A DNA stretch of 64,000 nt from an uncultured Eggerthella sp. (GTDB lineage: Bacteria; Actinomycetota; Coriobacteriia; Coriobacteriales; Eggerthellaceae), in NCBI GenBank assembly GCA_959607715.1, contig CAUHNN010000003.1, forward strand, positions 1 through 64,000. Direction: 5' to 3'. The translations under genes and the position numbers were made by a program. The stretch's first letter is position 1, and every line of letters starts with the position of its first letter. Below are positions 43,657-54,518 of this stretch, piece after piece. Under the pieces are notes generated by a model. The model saw only the letters and a program-made list of their open reading frames with translations, made no database searches and was not told where the DNA came from.

Positions 43657-44700
43657 CTAGTAGTTCCAGCTCTGGGGGATGAACATCTCCTTGAAGAAAT
43701 TCTGCGCGTAACGGTCGGTCATCCCCGACACGTAATCGGCGACGGCGCGCAGAGGATCGCCCTGGGAAAGGTCGCGCAGCTCCTGGGGGACCTCGTCATA
43801 ATGGCGAACGAAGTAGTCGAACAGATCCTCGACGAGATGCTTGGCCTTATGCACCTCCACCATCACCGGATCGGAGGTGTAGACGTTGTCGAACAGGAAG
43901 GCGCGCAACTCCATCATGGCCTCCCAGCGATCGGCGCTCATACGGATATCGTCGAGCGCGGCGCTCGTCTTTATCATGTCCTGGACGAGCGTCTGGATGC
44001 GCGTCGAGTGGTTCTCGCCGAGCAAGCGATGGGTAGAAGCGGGCACGTCGGCCTCGCGCAGGACCCCGGCGCGAATCGCGTCGTCAATGTCGTGGTTGAC
44101 GTACGCGATGCGATCGGCAGTGGCGACGATACGCCCCTCGAGGGTCTCGGCGCGAAGGTCGCCGGTGTGGCAGACGATGCCGTCCCTGACTTCCGCGGTC
44201 AGGTTCAGCCCCTTGCCGTCGTTTTCTATGACGTCGACGACGCGAAGGCTCTGCTCGTTGTGACGGTACAGATGGGCGTTCTCAGGAGCCGCCGGATCGA
44301 GCCCGCGATGGCGCGCAAGGCAGGCGGAGATGGCGTCTTCGCCCACGTGCCCGAACGGCGTATGCCCCAAGTCATGGCCGAGGGCGATCGCCTCGGTCAG
44401 ATCCTCGTTGAGGCCGAGGGCGCGGGCGATGGTGCGGGCGATCTGAGCGACTTCGAGCGTGTGGGTCAAGCGAGTACGGTAATGGTCCCCCACCGGCGCA
44501 AGGAAAACCTGCGTCTTGTGCGACAGGCGACGGAACGCCTTGGTGTGGAGGATCTTGTCGCGGTCGCGCTGGTATTCCGTTCGGAACTCGTCGGTCTCCG
44601 ACGAACGGGCACGACCCTCCCCTTCGTCGGAAAAGGCGGCGTCGTCGGAGAGCTGAGCGTGCTCTCGGTCGATCTGATCTTCCCGCGTAACCAGCTTCAT
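43657..44700 (-). CDS. dgt: dGTPase-like deoxynucleoside triphosphate hydrolase
   Basis: These 347 residues form an HD-domain triphosphohydrolase that releases triphosphate from dNTPs. The HD signature is clear in RLTHTLEVAQIARTIA and 'ALGHDLGHTPFGHVGE', with a later Asp in 'DRIAYVNHDIDDAI'. The N-terminal 'EYQRDRDKILHTKAFRRL' is characteristic. ATG 44700 follows AAGGGG at proper spacing, unlike TTG 44709. It ends the long minus-strand run. Confidence 0.93.
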   Translation of the reverse strand: MKLVTREDQIDREHAQLSDDAAFSDEGEGRARSSETDEFRTEYQRDRDKILHTKAFRRLSHKTQVFLAPVGDHYRTRLTHTLEVAQIARTIARALGLNEDLTEAIALGHDLGHTPFGHVGEDAISACLARHRGLDPAAPENAHLYRHNEQSLRVVDVIENDGKGLNLTAEVRDGIVCHTGDLRAETLEGRIVATADRIAYVNHDIDDAIRAGVLREADVPASTHRLLGENHSTRIQTLVQDMIKTSAALDDIRMSADRWEAMMELRAFLFDNVYTSDPVMVEVHKAKHLVEDLFDYFVRHYDEVPQELRDLSQGDPLRAVADYVSGMTDRYAQNFFKEMFIPQSWNY

Positions 44701-44728
44701 AGCGTTCAACCCCTTCGTTGATCCCCTT

Positions 44729-45445
44729 TTACACGACCAGAAGACGACCGCACGCCGGGCAGACGGCGATCGGGGCCTGCGAGCGGATCTTGCTCATGCG
44801 ACTCTGGTCGAAATTCGCACGGCAAGCGCCGCACGCGTCGTCCTCAAGGCGGGCGACGGCCACGGCGCCGCAGCGCCCCTGGGTCTGCTCGTAGGCGCGC
44901 AGCAGCTCGGCGTCGAGCTGCGAGCGCAGCTCAGAACCCATCTCCTCGCCCTTCGCGATGACCGCGCGCAAAGACCCGCCCGCCTTCTGGAAGGACTTCA
45001 CCAGGTCGGCTTCCTTCTCGTCGAGGGCGTCGAGGGCCTGCATGATCTGCTTCATGACCGGGGAAATGCGGTTGACCTCTTCCTCGACCTGGCCGGTCTC
45101 GAGCATCACGCGGTCGCGTCGCTTACGCACCCCGTCGAGTTCCCTGGTCTGAGCGGTGACGGCGCGGTAGTCGCCCTGCACCTCGGCAAGGAGCGCGGTT
45201 ATCTCATCCTGCTTCTGGCTGAGCTGCTCGTCTTCCTGGACGAGCGACGCCAAACGTCCCTCGGCATCGTCGAAAAGATCCTGGACCTGAACCTTCTTCT
45301 TGAAGACCTCGTCTCTCTTGGCGCGCACCTCGAGAATGGCCTTGCGATGCGGCAAGGCGTCGAACTCCTTCTGCGCGGAAGCGACGCGACGATCAACCTC
45401 CTGCAGCTTGAGGAGGATATCGATGTCGTGTTCGGTTGCGTTCAT
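44729..45445 (-). CDS. Coiled-coil protein with C4 zinc ribbon
   Basis: This 238-residue protein has a long helical coiled coil over most of its length (about 5-185) followed by a C4 zinc ribbon with ACGACRAN and VCPACGRLL. The family is conserved in actinobacteria and others, often beside NIF3-type genes, and is linked in annotation to nucleic-acid metabolism without a proven function. It lies 44 nt after the NIF3-family gene and 28 nt before dgt. AAAGG precedes ATG 45445. Confidence 0.88.
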   Translation of the reverse strand: MNATEHDIDILLKLQEVDRRVASAQKEFDALPHRKAILEVRAKRDEVFKKKVQVQDLFDDAEGRLASLVQEDEQLSQKQDEITALLAEVQGDYRAVTAQTRELDGVRKRRDRVMLETGQVEEEVNRISPVMKQIMQALDALDEKEADLVKSFQKAGGSLRAVIAKGEEMGSELRSQLDAELLRAYEQTQGRCGAVAVARLEDDACGACRANFDQSRMSKIRSQAPIAVCPACGRLLVV

Positions 45446-45489
45446 GGGCGTCCATGCCTTTCCGGCCGCATAGCTTTGGCCACGGTTTC

Positions 45490-46371
45490 TCAACGACGGA
45501 GCGTCTCCGGCGTGTACCAATTGTTTTCCTGATCAATCATGGTAATGCAAGTTTCGTCGATGCCGACGTTCACAAGGTGGGAGGCGAGCACCGCGCAGAG
45601 GGGTAATTCCGAAACATCGTGTCCCAACTCGATGATGGCGAGCCCCGAATGAGCCGCCTCGAGCGCCTCGTGGTACTTCATCTCCCCGCAGACAAGGCAG
45701 TCGACCTGGGCGGAGAGGCACGCCTGGCCCAGCGAACCCGCCGATCCCCCGCTCGTCACGATGAGGTTCAGCTCAAGATCGGCAGGGCCCCACACGCGCG
45801 GCACGACGCCGAAGACCGACACGCATCGCGCACTTAGATGGCGAAGGGACAGCGGGCCCTCCCCGTCGCACGGACGGCAGATTCGGCCGAATCCCTTCGC
45901 CGGATCGTCGGCAAGCGGTTCGAGCACCCCTGCCCCTTCGAGCCTAAGAAGATGCGCCAGCGCATCGAGCCCGGCGGGAGAGACGTCGAGGGCGGTATGG
46001 AAGGAAATGATGCTCACCCCGTGCTCGATGGCGCAGCGAACCACCGCACCCGGAGAGCCCTGCCCCTGCGACGAGGCCGGGAGGAACGAGGTGGGAGGGT
46101 CGAGGAACACGGGATGGTGCGTCACGAGCACGTTGGCTCCGGCGGAGCTGGCTTCGAGGATGGCGGGGACGGTGGGGTCGAGAGCCACTGCCACCCCCCG
46201 CACACGATCGGCGGGATTCCCGACGAGCATGCCGGTCCTGTCCCACGAGCAGGCGTCCTTCGCGGGGATTCGCTCGAGCAGGGCATGCTCAAGTTCGCCG
46301 ACAAGAAGCACTCCGCCCGTTCGGGCCAGCGAAGCCGCCGGGTTCTTCTTCAACGAAGTCATCGATTCCAT
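45490..46371 (-). CDS. NIF3-family dinuclear metal protein
   Basis: These 293 residues match the NIF3/YbgI/YqfO family (Nif3-like dinuclear metal center). A metal-binding His pair lies in LVTHHPVF, with SFHTALDVSPAGLDALAH and the C-terminal 'IIELGHDVSEL' segment. Some members are annotated as type 2 GTP cyclohydrolase I, but the role is not settled. GATAAGGAGGAAG precedes ATG 46371. It overlaps nothing and follows the PHP gene by 16 nt. Confidence 0.9.
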   Translation of the reverse strand: MESMTSLKKNPAASLARTGGVLLVGELEHALLERIPAKDACSWDRTGMLVGNPADRVRGVAVALDPTVPAILEASSAGANVLVTHHPVFLDPPTSFLPASSQGQGSPGAVVRCAIEHGVSIISFHTALDVSPAGLDALAHLLRLEGAGVLEPLADDPAKGFGRICRPCDGEGPLSLRHLSARCVSVFGVVPRVWGPADLELNLIVTSGGSAGSLGQACLSAQVDCLVCGEMKYHEALEAAHSGLAIIELGHDVSELPLCAVLASHLVNVGIDETCITMIDQENNWYTPETLRR

Positions 46372-46387
46372 CGCTTCCTCCTTATCC

Positions 46388-47197
46388 TCAGCCAAGCGCG
46401 ATGCTTCGGCGATCGCCGCCCGGCATCACGACCGTCACCTCACGGTATCCCGCTTCGTACATCCAACGATATCCTTCTTCGATGCCCCGATCCACCAGGT
46501 CGACCTCGTGCGCATCGGAGCCGATCGTGCATGGAACGCCGGCGCGGCAGAACTCACGCAGAAGGCCCTGGCACGGGAACATCTCGGCACAGGCGTACGA
46601 GACGCCCGAGGTGTTCACCTCCACCATGCGCGACGAAGCGCGCGCGGCTTCCGCTGCCTGCGCGTAAAGGGGGGCGGGATCGAAGCTGGGATAGCGGTTG
46701 AACTTCTTCACCAAATCGGGATGGGCCATGACGGTGAAGGGCGCGTCTGAGCTCACCGCTTCGCACCACACCTCGAAATAGCGGCGCCAGATGTAGTCGG
46801 CGCCGGCTTCATCCCAGAATCCCCGTTGAGCCGGATCGTCGAAAGGCCATCGATCGAGGAAATGGACCGAGCCGAGCACGATGTCGAAGCCGGAGAACTC
46901 GTCGTCGGAAAAGGATCGGTCCTCGTCGGCCCCGAGCCAATCGAGCTCGCACCCCACCAGGATCTCCATGTCAGGATAGAGAGCGCGCTGCGCGACGATG
47001 CGCTCGCGGTACTCCCCCAGTCGCTCACGCGGCATCGAAACGTAGTCGCGCGGATCGATATCGCGAGTCAAGGGATAGTGCTCGGTAACGGCGATGTTGC
47101 CCATGCCGCGCTCATGCGCCCGCGCCACGAGCTTCTCGATGGGGGCGTACCCGTGATTGGTGAAGTCGGTATGGTTATGCTGGCTTATGCGTTCCAT
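46388..47197 (-). CDS. PHP-family phosphatase, histidinol-phosphatase-like
   Basis: These 269 residues contain the PHP metal-binding motifs: HNHTDFTNHG, TEHYPLT, GCELDWLG, GSVHFLDRWPFDD, AHPDLVKKFN and GSDAHEVDLV. The pattern is that of HisK-type histidinol phosphatases, which release phosphate from histidinol phosphate. No other his gene is nearby, so substrate assignment is uncertain. GAAGGAGCG precedes the ATG. Confidence 0.88.
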   Translation of the reverse strand: MERISQHNHTDFTNHGYAPIEKLVARAHERGMGNIAVTEHYPLTRDIDPRDYVSMPRERLGEYRERIVAQRALYPDMEILVGCELDWLGADEDRSFSDDEFSGFDIVLGSVHFLDRWPFDDPAQRGFWDEAGADYIWRRYFEVWCEAVSSDAPFTVMAHPDLVKKFNRYPSFDPAPLYAQAAEAARASSRMVEVNTSGVSYACAEMFPCQGLLREFCRAGVPCTIGSDAHEVDLVDRGIEEGYRWMYEAGYREVTVVMPGGDRRSIALG

Positions 47198-47220
47198 GGC
47201 ATCGCTCCTTCGTGAAGCGA

Positions 47221-48414
47221 TTATCCCACCACCTCGGCAAAGGCCTCCAGGAAACGCTCTATATCTTCATGATCGGTATCCGATCCAAGCGATACGCGCA
47301 AAGCCCCGAGGGCATCGTCACGCGAAACGCCGAGGGAGCTCAGGACGTGGGAGGGCTCGAGGGAATGGGACGAGCACGCCGATCCACCGGAAACGCAGAA
47401 GCCGCGGCGATCGAGCTGAAGGATCATCGTCTCGCTTTCGATTCCCTCCACGAGCACCGAGACGATATGGGGAGCGTATTGCGCATCGTCCGACGGGACC
47501 TCGACGACGCGCCGAACGCGAGGATTGGCGCACAGACGCTCGTAGAGCTCATCGCGCAATGCCCTTTCTCGGCACGCCTCCTCCTCAACGCGGGAGCAGA
47601 CGTCCTTGCATGCGGCGGCGAACCCGACCGCGCCCACCACGTTCTGCGTGCCGCTGCGGCGATCCGACTCCTGGGCACCGCCGACGATCTGGGCGGTGAA
47701 CGGGGTGCGTGCGCGAAGGTACAGAACGCCCACGCCCTTCGGGCCGCCGATCTTGTGGGAGGAAGCGGAGAGCGCATCGACGCCCCATTCCTTGACGGAA
47801 ACGGGGATCTTCCCAAGAGCCTGCGTGGCATCGACGTGGAAAAGCGCCCCATGGGCGTGAGCGGCGCTCGCAAGCGCCGGGATGTCCATGACGCTGCCGA
47901 TCTCGTTGTTGACCGCCATGATGGAGACGAGCATCACCCGGTCGTTCATGACGGCCTCGAGGGCCTCCGGCGTGATGCGGCCCGACTCATCGGGGTCGAC
48001 GTAGACCACTTCAGCCCCCCAGCGATTGAGGACGCGGGCGGCGGCGAGGACGGCATCGTGCTCGATCGACGACACGACGATTCTGGGCACGCATTCGTGG
48101 TCGCCTTTCTGCTCGGCGCGCATCATGCATGCATCCACGATGCCGAAGAGCGCGGCGTTGTCGGCTTCGGTCGCGCCCGAGGTGAAGATGATCTCATCGG
48201 GGCGGGCGGCGAGGCACCGAGCGATGGTCTCACGAGACTGCTCGAGGGCGCGGAACGCGTTGCGGCCGACGCGGTAGAGGGAATTGGCGTTGCCCCCTCC
48301 CGCCTCGAGGCCCTCGATACCCGCTGAAAGGAACGGAGCCATGGCCTCAAGGGCGACGGAAGAAAGCGGCGCGGTTGCCGCCCAATCGAGGTAGGTGCAC
48401 GAGGAGGATCCCAT
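47221..48414 (-). CDS. Cysteine desulfurase (IscS/NifS class)
   Basis: This 397-residue PLP enzyme removes sulfur from cysteine for Fe-S clusters and tRNA thiolation. The PLP lysine is in SASSHKIGGPKGVGVLYL, the active-site Cys in SGGSACSSHSLEPSHVL, and 'FTSGATEADNAALFG' is conserved. It is a class I type, unlike the SufS fragment at 6.8 kb. ATG 48414 overlaps the rpe stop and has AGGGAGGGGAG upstream. Confidence 0.94.
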   Translation of the reverse strand: MGSSSCTYLDWAATAPLSSVALEAMAPFLSAGIEGLEAGGGNANSLYRVGRNAFRALEQSRETIARCLAARPDEIIFTSGATEADNAALFGIVDACMMRAEQKGDHECVPRIVVSSIEHDAVLAAARVLNRWGAEVVYVDPDESGRITPEALEAVMNDRVMLVSIMAVNNEIGSVMDIPALASAAHAHGALFHVDATQALGKIPVSVKEWGVDALSASSHKIGGPKGVGVLYLRARTPFTAQIVGGAQESDRRSGTQNVVGAVGFAAACKDVCSRVEEEACRERALRDELYERLCANPRVRRVVEVPSDDAQYAPHIVSVLVEGIESETMILQLDRRGFCVSGGSACSSHSLEPSHVLSSLGVSRDDALGALRVSLGSDTDHEDIERFLEAFAEVVG

Positions 48415-49100
48415 CACTCCCCTCCCTTCAGCGCGCAACCGTGGAGCTTCTCGATGGCTTCGGCGGGATCGAGAGCGGCGAAGACGCCCGAGCCGGCGAC
48501 GAGCACATCGGCGCCCTGGGCGCAGACGAGTTCAGCCGTGCCGCCCGGGGCGATACCGCCGTCGACTTCGATGAAAAGCGAAGGGTTGAGGCGCTTGGCG
48601 AGGGCGGCTACGGCCCCGACGCGCTCGTCGCTGCCCTCGATATAGGATTGACCGGAGAAACCGGGGAAGACGCTCATGACGAGAACCATATCCAGATCGG
48701 CGATGAACGGCTCGACGGCGGCGATCGGGCAATCGGGCTTCAAGGCCAAGGCGGGCTTGGCGCCGGCCGCGCGAATGCGGGCGATGACGGAGCGTGCGGC
48801 CTGGGCATCGGAAAGGGCCTCGAGATGGACCGTCACGATATCGGCCCCCGCGCGCAGGTACCAGTCGAGCTGCTCTTCGGGGTTCGAGATCATCAGGTGG
48901 ACATCAAGGGGGAGATCGATGATCTTCTTCAGCTGAGCGACCACGGGAACGCCGATGGTCAAGTTGGGAACGAAGTGGCCGTCCATCACGTCGACGTGCA
49001 CGAAATCGGCCCCCGCCCGCTCAAGCATGCGGATGTCGTCTTCGAGGTTCATGAAGTCGGCCGACAGGATGGAAGGCGCGACCTTTATATCGCCAAACAC
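48414..49100 (-). CDS. rpe: Ribulose-phosphate 3-epimerase
   Basis: This TIM-barrel enzyme of the pentose phosphate pathway interconverts ribulose 5-phosphate and xylulose 5-phosphate. The 228 residues include VAPSILSADFMNLEDD, FVHVDVMDGHFVPNLTIG, 'LMISNPEEQLDW', VMSVFPGFSGQ and EVDGGIAPG. It starts with GTG 49100 after AAGGGAG, 42 nt beyond ogt. Confidence 0.97.
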   Translation of the reverse strand: MFGDIKVAPSILSADFMNLEDDIRMLERAGADFVHVDVMDGHFVPNLTIGVPVVAQLKKIIDLPLDVHLMISNPEEQLDWYLRAGADIVTVHLEALSDAQAARSVIARIRAAGAKPALALKPDCPIAAVEPFIADLDMVLVMSVFPGFSGQSYIEGSDERVGAVAALAKRLNPSLFIEVDGGIAPGGTAELVCAQGADVLVAGSGVFAALDPAEAIEKLHGCALKGGE

Positions 49101-49142
49101 CGGAAACTCCCTTCATCGTTTGGTTGGGCTTTCCTGCCCATT

Positions 49143-49610
49143 CTACACACGCGCGCCCGACTCGAGGTCGAGAAGGAAGCGCTTGATGGCGGCACCGAAG
49201 GCATAGCCTCCCAAAGCCCCGTTCGCACCCACCACCCGATGGCACGGAACGAACAGCGGCAACGGGTTGTGGGCGCACGCCGCACCCACCGCGCGCATGG
49301 CCCCGGGGTTGCCGAGAGAGCGCGCGAGATCGCCGTAGGTCATCGTGTGACCGTAGGGAATCGCCGAAAGAGCCTCCCAGACCGATCGCTGGAAAGGCGT
49401 GCCCACATGGGCGATAGGCACGTCGAAGGAGCGCCGCTTGCCCGCAAGGTACTCGAGCACCTCGCTCGAGGCGCGGTTGGTGAGCGTGCTGGCCTTCTCG
49501 ATGCCCTCGAAACGGGCGATGCCGAAGGCGAAACGCGTCAGCTGCTCGCCATCGGAGCCGATCGTGACGCGCCCAAGCGGAGTCCGATAGACGAAATAGG
49601 TTTTCTCCAT
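49143..49610 (-). CDS. ogt: Methylated-DNA--protein-cysteine methyltransferase
   Basis: This suicide repair protein transfers alkyl groups from O6-guanine to its own Cys in FVPCHRVVGANGALGGYAFG. The 155 residues include TPFQRSVWEALSAIPYGHTMTYGDLA and the arginine-finger segment GAMRAVGAACAHNP. It is an Ogt-like form without an Ada domain. GGGGAG precedes the ATG, 3 nt after gpsA. Confidence 0.95.
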   Translation of the reverse strand: MEKTYFVYRTPLGRVTIGSDGEQLTRFAFGIARFEGIEKASTLTNRASSEVLEYLAGKRRSFDVPIAHVGTPFQRSVWEALSAIPYGHTMTYGDLARSLGNPGAMRAVGAACAHNPLPLFVPCHRVVGANGALGGYAFGAAIKRFLLDLESGARV

Positions 49611-49613
49611 AAG

Positions 49614-50633
49614 CTACTCCCCGCTCTTGCCAAGCCCCCAGAACTCGGTCTTCAAGGGTCGGTTGATGAGCTCTTCGCTCAGATCGGCGAGCGAAGCGCC
49701 CTCCCACACCATGGCGCGCACCGCCTCGGTGATCGGAAGCTCGACGCCATGGCTCTCGGCAAGCGCTCCGATGGCCTTGCACGCCTGCGCCCCCTCGACC
49801 ACCATGTGCGTGCGCTCCTCAAACGCGGCCAAAGAGCCGCCCTGGGCAAGCGCCCGGCCGAACGTGCGGTTGCGGGAATGCTCGGAAGTGCAGGTCGCGA
49901 TCAGGTCCCCCGCACCGGCCAAGCCCATGACGGTCAGCGCCTCACCGCCGCATGCGGTGACCAAGCGGCTCATCTCGGCCATGCCGCGCGTCATGAGCAT
50001 GGCGGCCGTGTTGTCGCCGAGACCCGAGCCGTAGGCCGCGCCCACGGCGATGGCGATGACGTTCTTGAACGCAGCGCACAGCTCGACGCCCACGTAGTCG
50101 AACGAGGTGTAGCAGCGGAACCGCGGCGTGGCGAAAAGGTCGCGGAAGTAACCTGCGGTCTCGTAGCTCGCCGAGGCGATGACGGTGCCGGCGGGGATGC
50201 CGAGCACCACTTCCTCGGCATGGTTGGGACCCGACAGGGCGGCCAAGCGATCGATGCCGCCCAGCACGCGCTCGAAGACCTGGATGGGAAGAAGGCCCGT
50301 ACGCTCCTCCACGCCCTTCGAGCAGATGACGATGGGCGTCTGCGGCGAAACGAGAATCGCAAGATCGGATGCGAACGACCGGATGAGGCGCGAAGGAACG
50401 ACGATGGCGATCGCCTGGGCCCCATCGACGCAGCGGGCAAGATCATCGGTCGCCGTGATGGCGGGATGGAGCATGACGCCGCTCAAGTAGCGCGGATTGC
50501 GGTGGTCCTCGGTGATGGAGCGGGCAACATCGGCCTTGCGCGCCCACATCACGACCTCGTTACCCCCATCGGCAAGCGTCTGCGCCAGAGCCGTTCCCCA
50601 CGATCCGGCCCCTACAACTGCGATTTTCGCCAT
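49614..50633 (-). CDS. gpsA: Glycerol-3-phosphate dehydrogenase (NAD(P)+)
   Basis: This enzyme makes sn-glycerol 3-phosphate for phospholipids. The 339 residues have the Rossmann motif GAGSWGTALAQTLADGG, VICSKGVEERTGL, SGPNHAEEVVLGIPAG and 'ELCAAFKNVIAIAVGAAYG', which contains the catalytic Lys. GAGGAGCG precedes the ATG. It directly follows plsY, which uses its product. Confidence 0.97.
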   Translation of the reverse strand: MAKIAVVGAGSWGTALAQTLADGGNEVVMWARKADVARSITEDHRNPRYLSGVMLHPAITATDDLARCVDGAQAIAIVVPSRLIRSFASDLAILVSPQTPIVICSKGVEERTGLLPIQVFERVLGGIDRLAALSGPNHAEEVVLGIPAGTVIASASYETAGYFRDLFATPRFRCYTSFDYVGVELCAAFKNVIAIAVGAAYGSGLGDNTAAMLMTRGMAEMSRLVTACGGEALTVMGLAGAGDLIATCTSEHSRNRTFGRALAQGGSLAAFEERTHMVVEGAQACKAIGALAESHGVELPITEAVRAMVWEGASLADLSEELINRPLKTEFWGLGKSGE

Positions 50634-50675
50634 ACGAACACGCTCCTCACGCGATCAGAAAAACTCCCTCGTTGC

Positions 50676-51452
50676 CTATGCTTCTTTCTTGGATCCGACC
50701 CTTCGCTCGGTTCCCGCCCGAAGCCGGGCGATGTTTTCTCGATGCGCCCACACGACCGTCAGCGCAGCGACGGTGCAGAAGGCGAATGCCCACGGGTGAA
50801 ATCCCATGAACAGAAAATGGTATGCGCCCAAAATCGGGCAGAGCAGGGCAGCGGCGATGGACCCCGCAGAGACGTAGCGGCTCGCCACCACGATGACGGC
50901 GAAAAGAAGGATCTCGATAAGCGCGCTTTGCCAGCCGAACATGACGAACAGGCATCCAATCGCCACGGCGATTCCCTTCCCGCCGTGGAAATGGAGCCAC
51001 GGACTGAAGATGTGCCCCCACACGCACCCCAGAAACGCCATGGCGGTGAGGTCTTCGTAGGCAACGGGCGCCGAGGTTTGCGAAACGCCGGCCGAGACGA
51101 CGATGCACAGCGCCGCATAGGCGAGCAGACCGGAGGCAAGGCCCTTGCCGAAATCGAGCAGGAACACCGCCGAACCGCCGACTTTGCCCATGGTGCGCAT
51201 GGCGTTGGTGGTGCCGATGTTGCCCGAGCCGTGCTCGCGCACGTCGGTGTGGTAGAAGACGCGCGAGATGATGACGCCCCACGGAATGGATCCAAGAAGC
51301 GCACTCGCAAGGAACACGGCGAAGAGGCTGCAAACGGGATAGGTCGGGCACGCCCCGAAGAAAGCGGCCGTCGCGAAAAGCCACAAGCACAGAACCCCGA
51401 CTACGTACACGCCCTTGGTTCTCGACCCTTGCTCAGATGTGCTGCTCGCCAT
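50676..51452 (-). CDS. plsY: Acyl-phosphate:glycerol-3-phosphate acyltransferase
   Basis: This integral membrane enzyme makes lysophosphatidic acid from acyl phosphate. Family motifs are present: SIPWGVIISR, GSGNIGTTNAMRTMGKVGG and FHGGKGIAVAIG. The 258 residues include about 30 extra N-terminal residues and a basic C-terminal tail. The start is 3 nt after der, and gpsA follows 42 nt later. Confidence 0.95.
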   Translation of the reverse strand: MASSTSEQGSRTKGVYVVGVLCLWLFATAAFFGACPTYPVCSLFAVFLASALLGSIPWGVIISRVFYHTDVREHGSGNIGTTNAMRTMGKVGGSAVFLLDFGKGLASGLLAYAALCIVVSAGVSQTSAPVAYEDLTAMAFLGCVWGHIFSPWLHFHGGKGIAVAIGCLFVMFGWQSALIEILLFAVIVVASRYVSAGSIAAALLCPILGAYHFLFMGFHPWAFAFCTVAALTVVWAHRENIARLRAGTERRVGSKKEA

Positions 51453-51455
51453 CGG

Positions 51456-52769
<1,314 letters not shown>

Positions 52770-52831
52770 GTTCGCTCCTTGTCGTAGTGAACACCAGGTA
52801 ATCTATCGAATAATCAGCATACCACGCCGTA

Positions 52832-53677
52832 TCACAACGAGCGGAGGTGCGACAAGACGTCCTCTATCTGATCATCGGGCGTCGACGCGCCCGCCGACAC
52901 GCCGACGAGCGCGCACCCCTCGAACCACGACGGGTCGATCTCGTCGGCCGACTCGATATGGAATGCGCGCGGCGCGCGCTCGGCGCAGATCTCGAACAGG
53001 CGGGTCGTGTTCGACGAGTTGCGCCCGCCGATGACGACCATCGCGTCGACGCGGCTGGACAGCTCCACCGCCGCACGCTGACGCTGCACGGTGGCGAAGC
53101 AGATGGTATCGCGCACCTCGACGTCAAGGCCGCGTTTCTCGAGTTCGCCTAGAACCTCGTCGAAGCGCTCGCGCGATTGCGTCGTCTGGACCACCACCCC
53201 GATGGGGCCGATGAGATCCGACGGCAGATCGTCGGCAGATCCCACGACGGTGCAGGAGCCGCCCGCCTCGACGGCATGGGCGGAAATCCCCTCGACCTCG
53301 GGATGGCCGGCTTCGCCGACGACGATCACGTGACGGCCGGCGCTCGCGAGCTTGGCGGCCGCCCTCTGGGCCCTCATCACATGGGGGCAGGTCGCGTCGA
53401 CGATGTCCGCGCCGCGTTGCTCGAGGTCGTGAAGAACGGAGGGGACCACCCCGTGCGATCGAATGACGACGCTGTCGGCGACGACGTCATCGATGCCTTC
53501 GGCGACGGCGATGCCGCGCGATGAGAGCTCGGCGACGACGCGGGGGTTGTGGATCAAGGGCCCGAGCGTGCACACCGACCCTTCCTGCTCGGCGGCGGCG
53601 AGGGTCATGTCGAGCGCGCGCTGGACGCCGTAGCAGGCGCCGGCATGCTCTGCGCGGATGACTTCAAGGGATCCCAT
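52832..53677 (-). CDS. ispH: 4-Hydroxy-3-methylbut-2-enyl diphosphate reductase
   Basis: This [4Fe-4S] enzyme catalyses the last step of the methylerythritol phosphate isoprenoid pathway. The 281 residues contain cluster cysteines in HAGACYGVQRAL, DATCPHVMRAQ and 'DTICFATVQRQ', plus VIGGRNSSNTTRL. ATGAGGCA lies before the ATG. It follows plsC directly, matching the cmk-plsC-ispH order seen in several Gram-positive bacteria. Confidence 0.96.
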   Translation of the reverse strand: MGSLEVIRAEHAGACYGVQRALDMTLAAAEQEGSVCTLGPLIHNPRVVAELSSRGIAVAEGIDDVVADSVVIRSHGVVPSVLHDLEQRGADIVDATCPHVMRAQRAAAKLASAGRHVIVVGEAGHPEVEGISAHAVEAGGSCTVVGSADDLPSDLIGPIGVVVQTTQSRERFDEVLGELEKRGLDVEVRDTICFATVQRQRAAVELSSRVDAMVVIGGRNSSNTTRLFEICAERAPRAFHIESADEIDPSWFEGCALVGVSAGASTPDDQIEDVLSHLRSL

Positions 53678-53681
53678 TGCC

Positions 53682-54515
53682 TCATCGCTCCTCTCGTCGG
53701 TAGCCAGGAAGATCAGCCGGGTCGATCGGGTCGATCGGATGCGCGGCGAACGTCTGGGCGTAGTCCTTCGAATCGGGGAAAAGGGCCGTCATATCAACGT
53801 CCTCGACGGCGCAATCGCGCGTCAAAGCAAAGGATTCGCGCATGAGAAACCATATGCACCCCTCCATCCGCTCGTCTTTGGGAAGGAAGTCGAAGGAATC
53901 GAGCGAGTAAGCCTGACCGAAACGAACGGTGATGCGCGGTAGGCGCAGGCGCTCGCCTTTGCGCTTGATCAAGTCGACGTTCTCGATTCCCAAGGGAACG
54001 AGCGGGGCCTTGCCCATGCGCGCCACGAGCGCCGCGCCGCCATGAAGGCGGGGCGCGGCGGAGCCCTTGCCGCGACGCGTTCCCTCAGGGTAGATCCCCA
54101 CCCATTCGCCGTTCTTCAGCATGCGAGCAGCCCGCTTGAGGGCCTGCCGATCGGCCGAATCGCGTTTGACGGGAAAGGCGCCGACCGAGGAGAAGATCTT
54201 GCCCATGAAGCCGCCAGCCGCCTCGAAGAGGCTCTCGCGACCCATCAGGCGAACCCAACCGAGCGGACGCATCGCCAAGAACATGAACACCACGTCCATA
54301 TAGGAGACGTGGGGAGCCACGAGCACGGCGCCGCACGCTTTCCCATCGAAACGGGAAACGATTTCTTGCCCCTCTATGCGCAGACGAAAGACCACGCGAC
54401 AGAGGAAGCGGAGGAGTCCAGTCAAGAAACGGGCGATGCCGTAGGGGATGTGGTCGGTCTCGTCGTTGCCGAAGAACGGACGATCCCAGTAGTCTTCGTG
54501 GATGGCAAAGCGCAT
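53682..54515 (-). CDS. plsC: 1-Acylglycerol-3-phosphate acyltransferase
   Basis: This membrane-bound enzyme makes phosphatidic acid. The catalytic HX4D motif is in APHVSYMDVVFM and the substrate motif in GIYPEGTRRGKG. The 277 residues include an N-terminal hydrophobic segment (FLTGLLRFLCRVVFRL). AGGATGTAGCG precedes the ATG, 3 nt after the cmk stop. Confidence 0.93.
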   Translation of the reverse strand: MRFAIHEDYWDRPFFGNDETDHIPYGIARFLTGLLRFLCRVVFRLRIEGQEIVSRFDGKACGAVLVAPHVSYMDVVFMFLAMRPLGWVRLMGRESLFEAAGGFMGKIFSSVGAFPVKRDSADRQALKRAARMLKNGEWVGIYPEGTRRGKGSAAPRLHGGAALVARMGKAPLVPLGIENVDLIKRKGERLRLPRITVRFGQAYSLDSFDFLPKDERMEGCIWFLMRESFALTRDCAVEDVDMTALFPDSKDYAQTFAAHPIDPIDPADLPGYRREER

Positions 54516-54518
54516 ACG

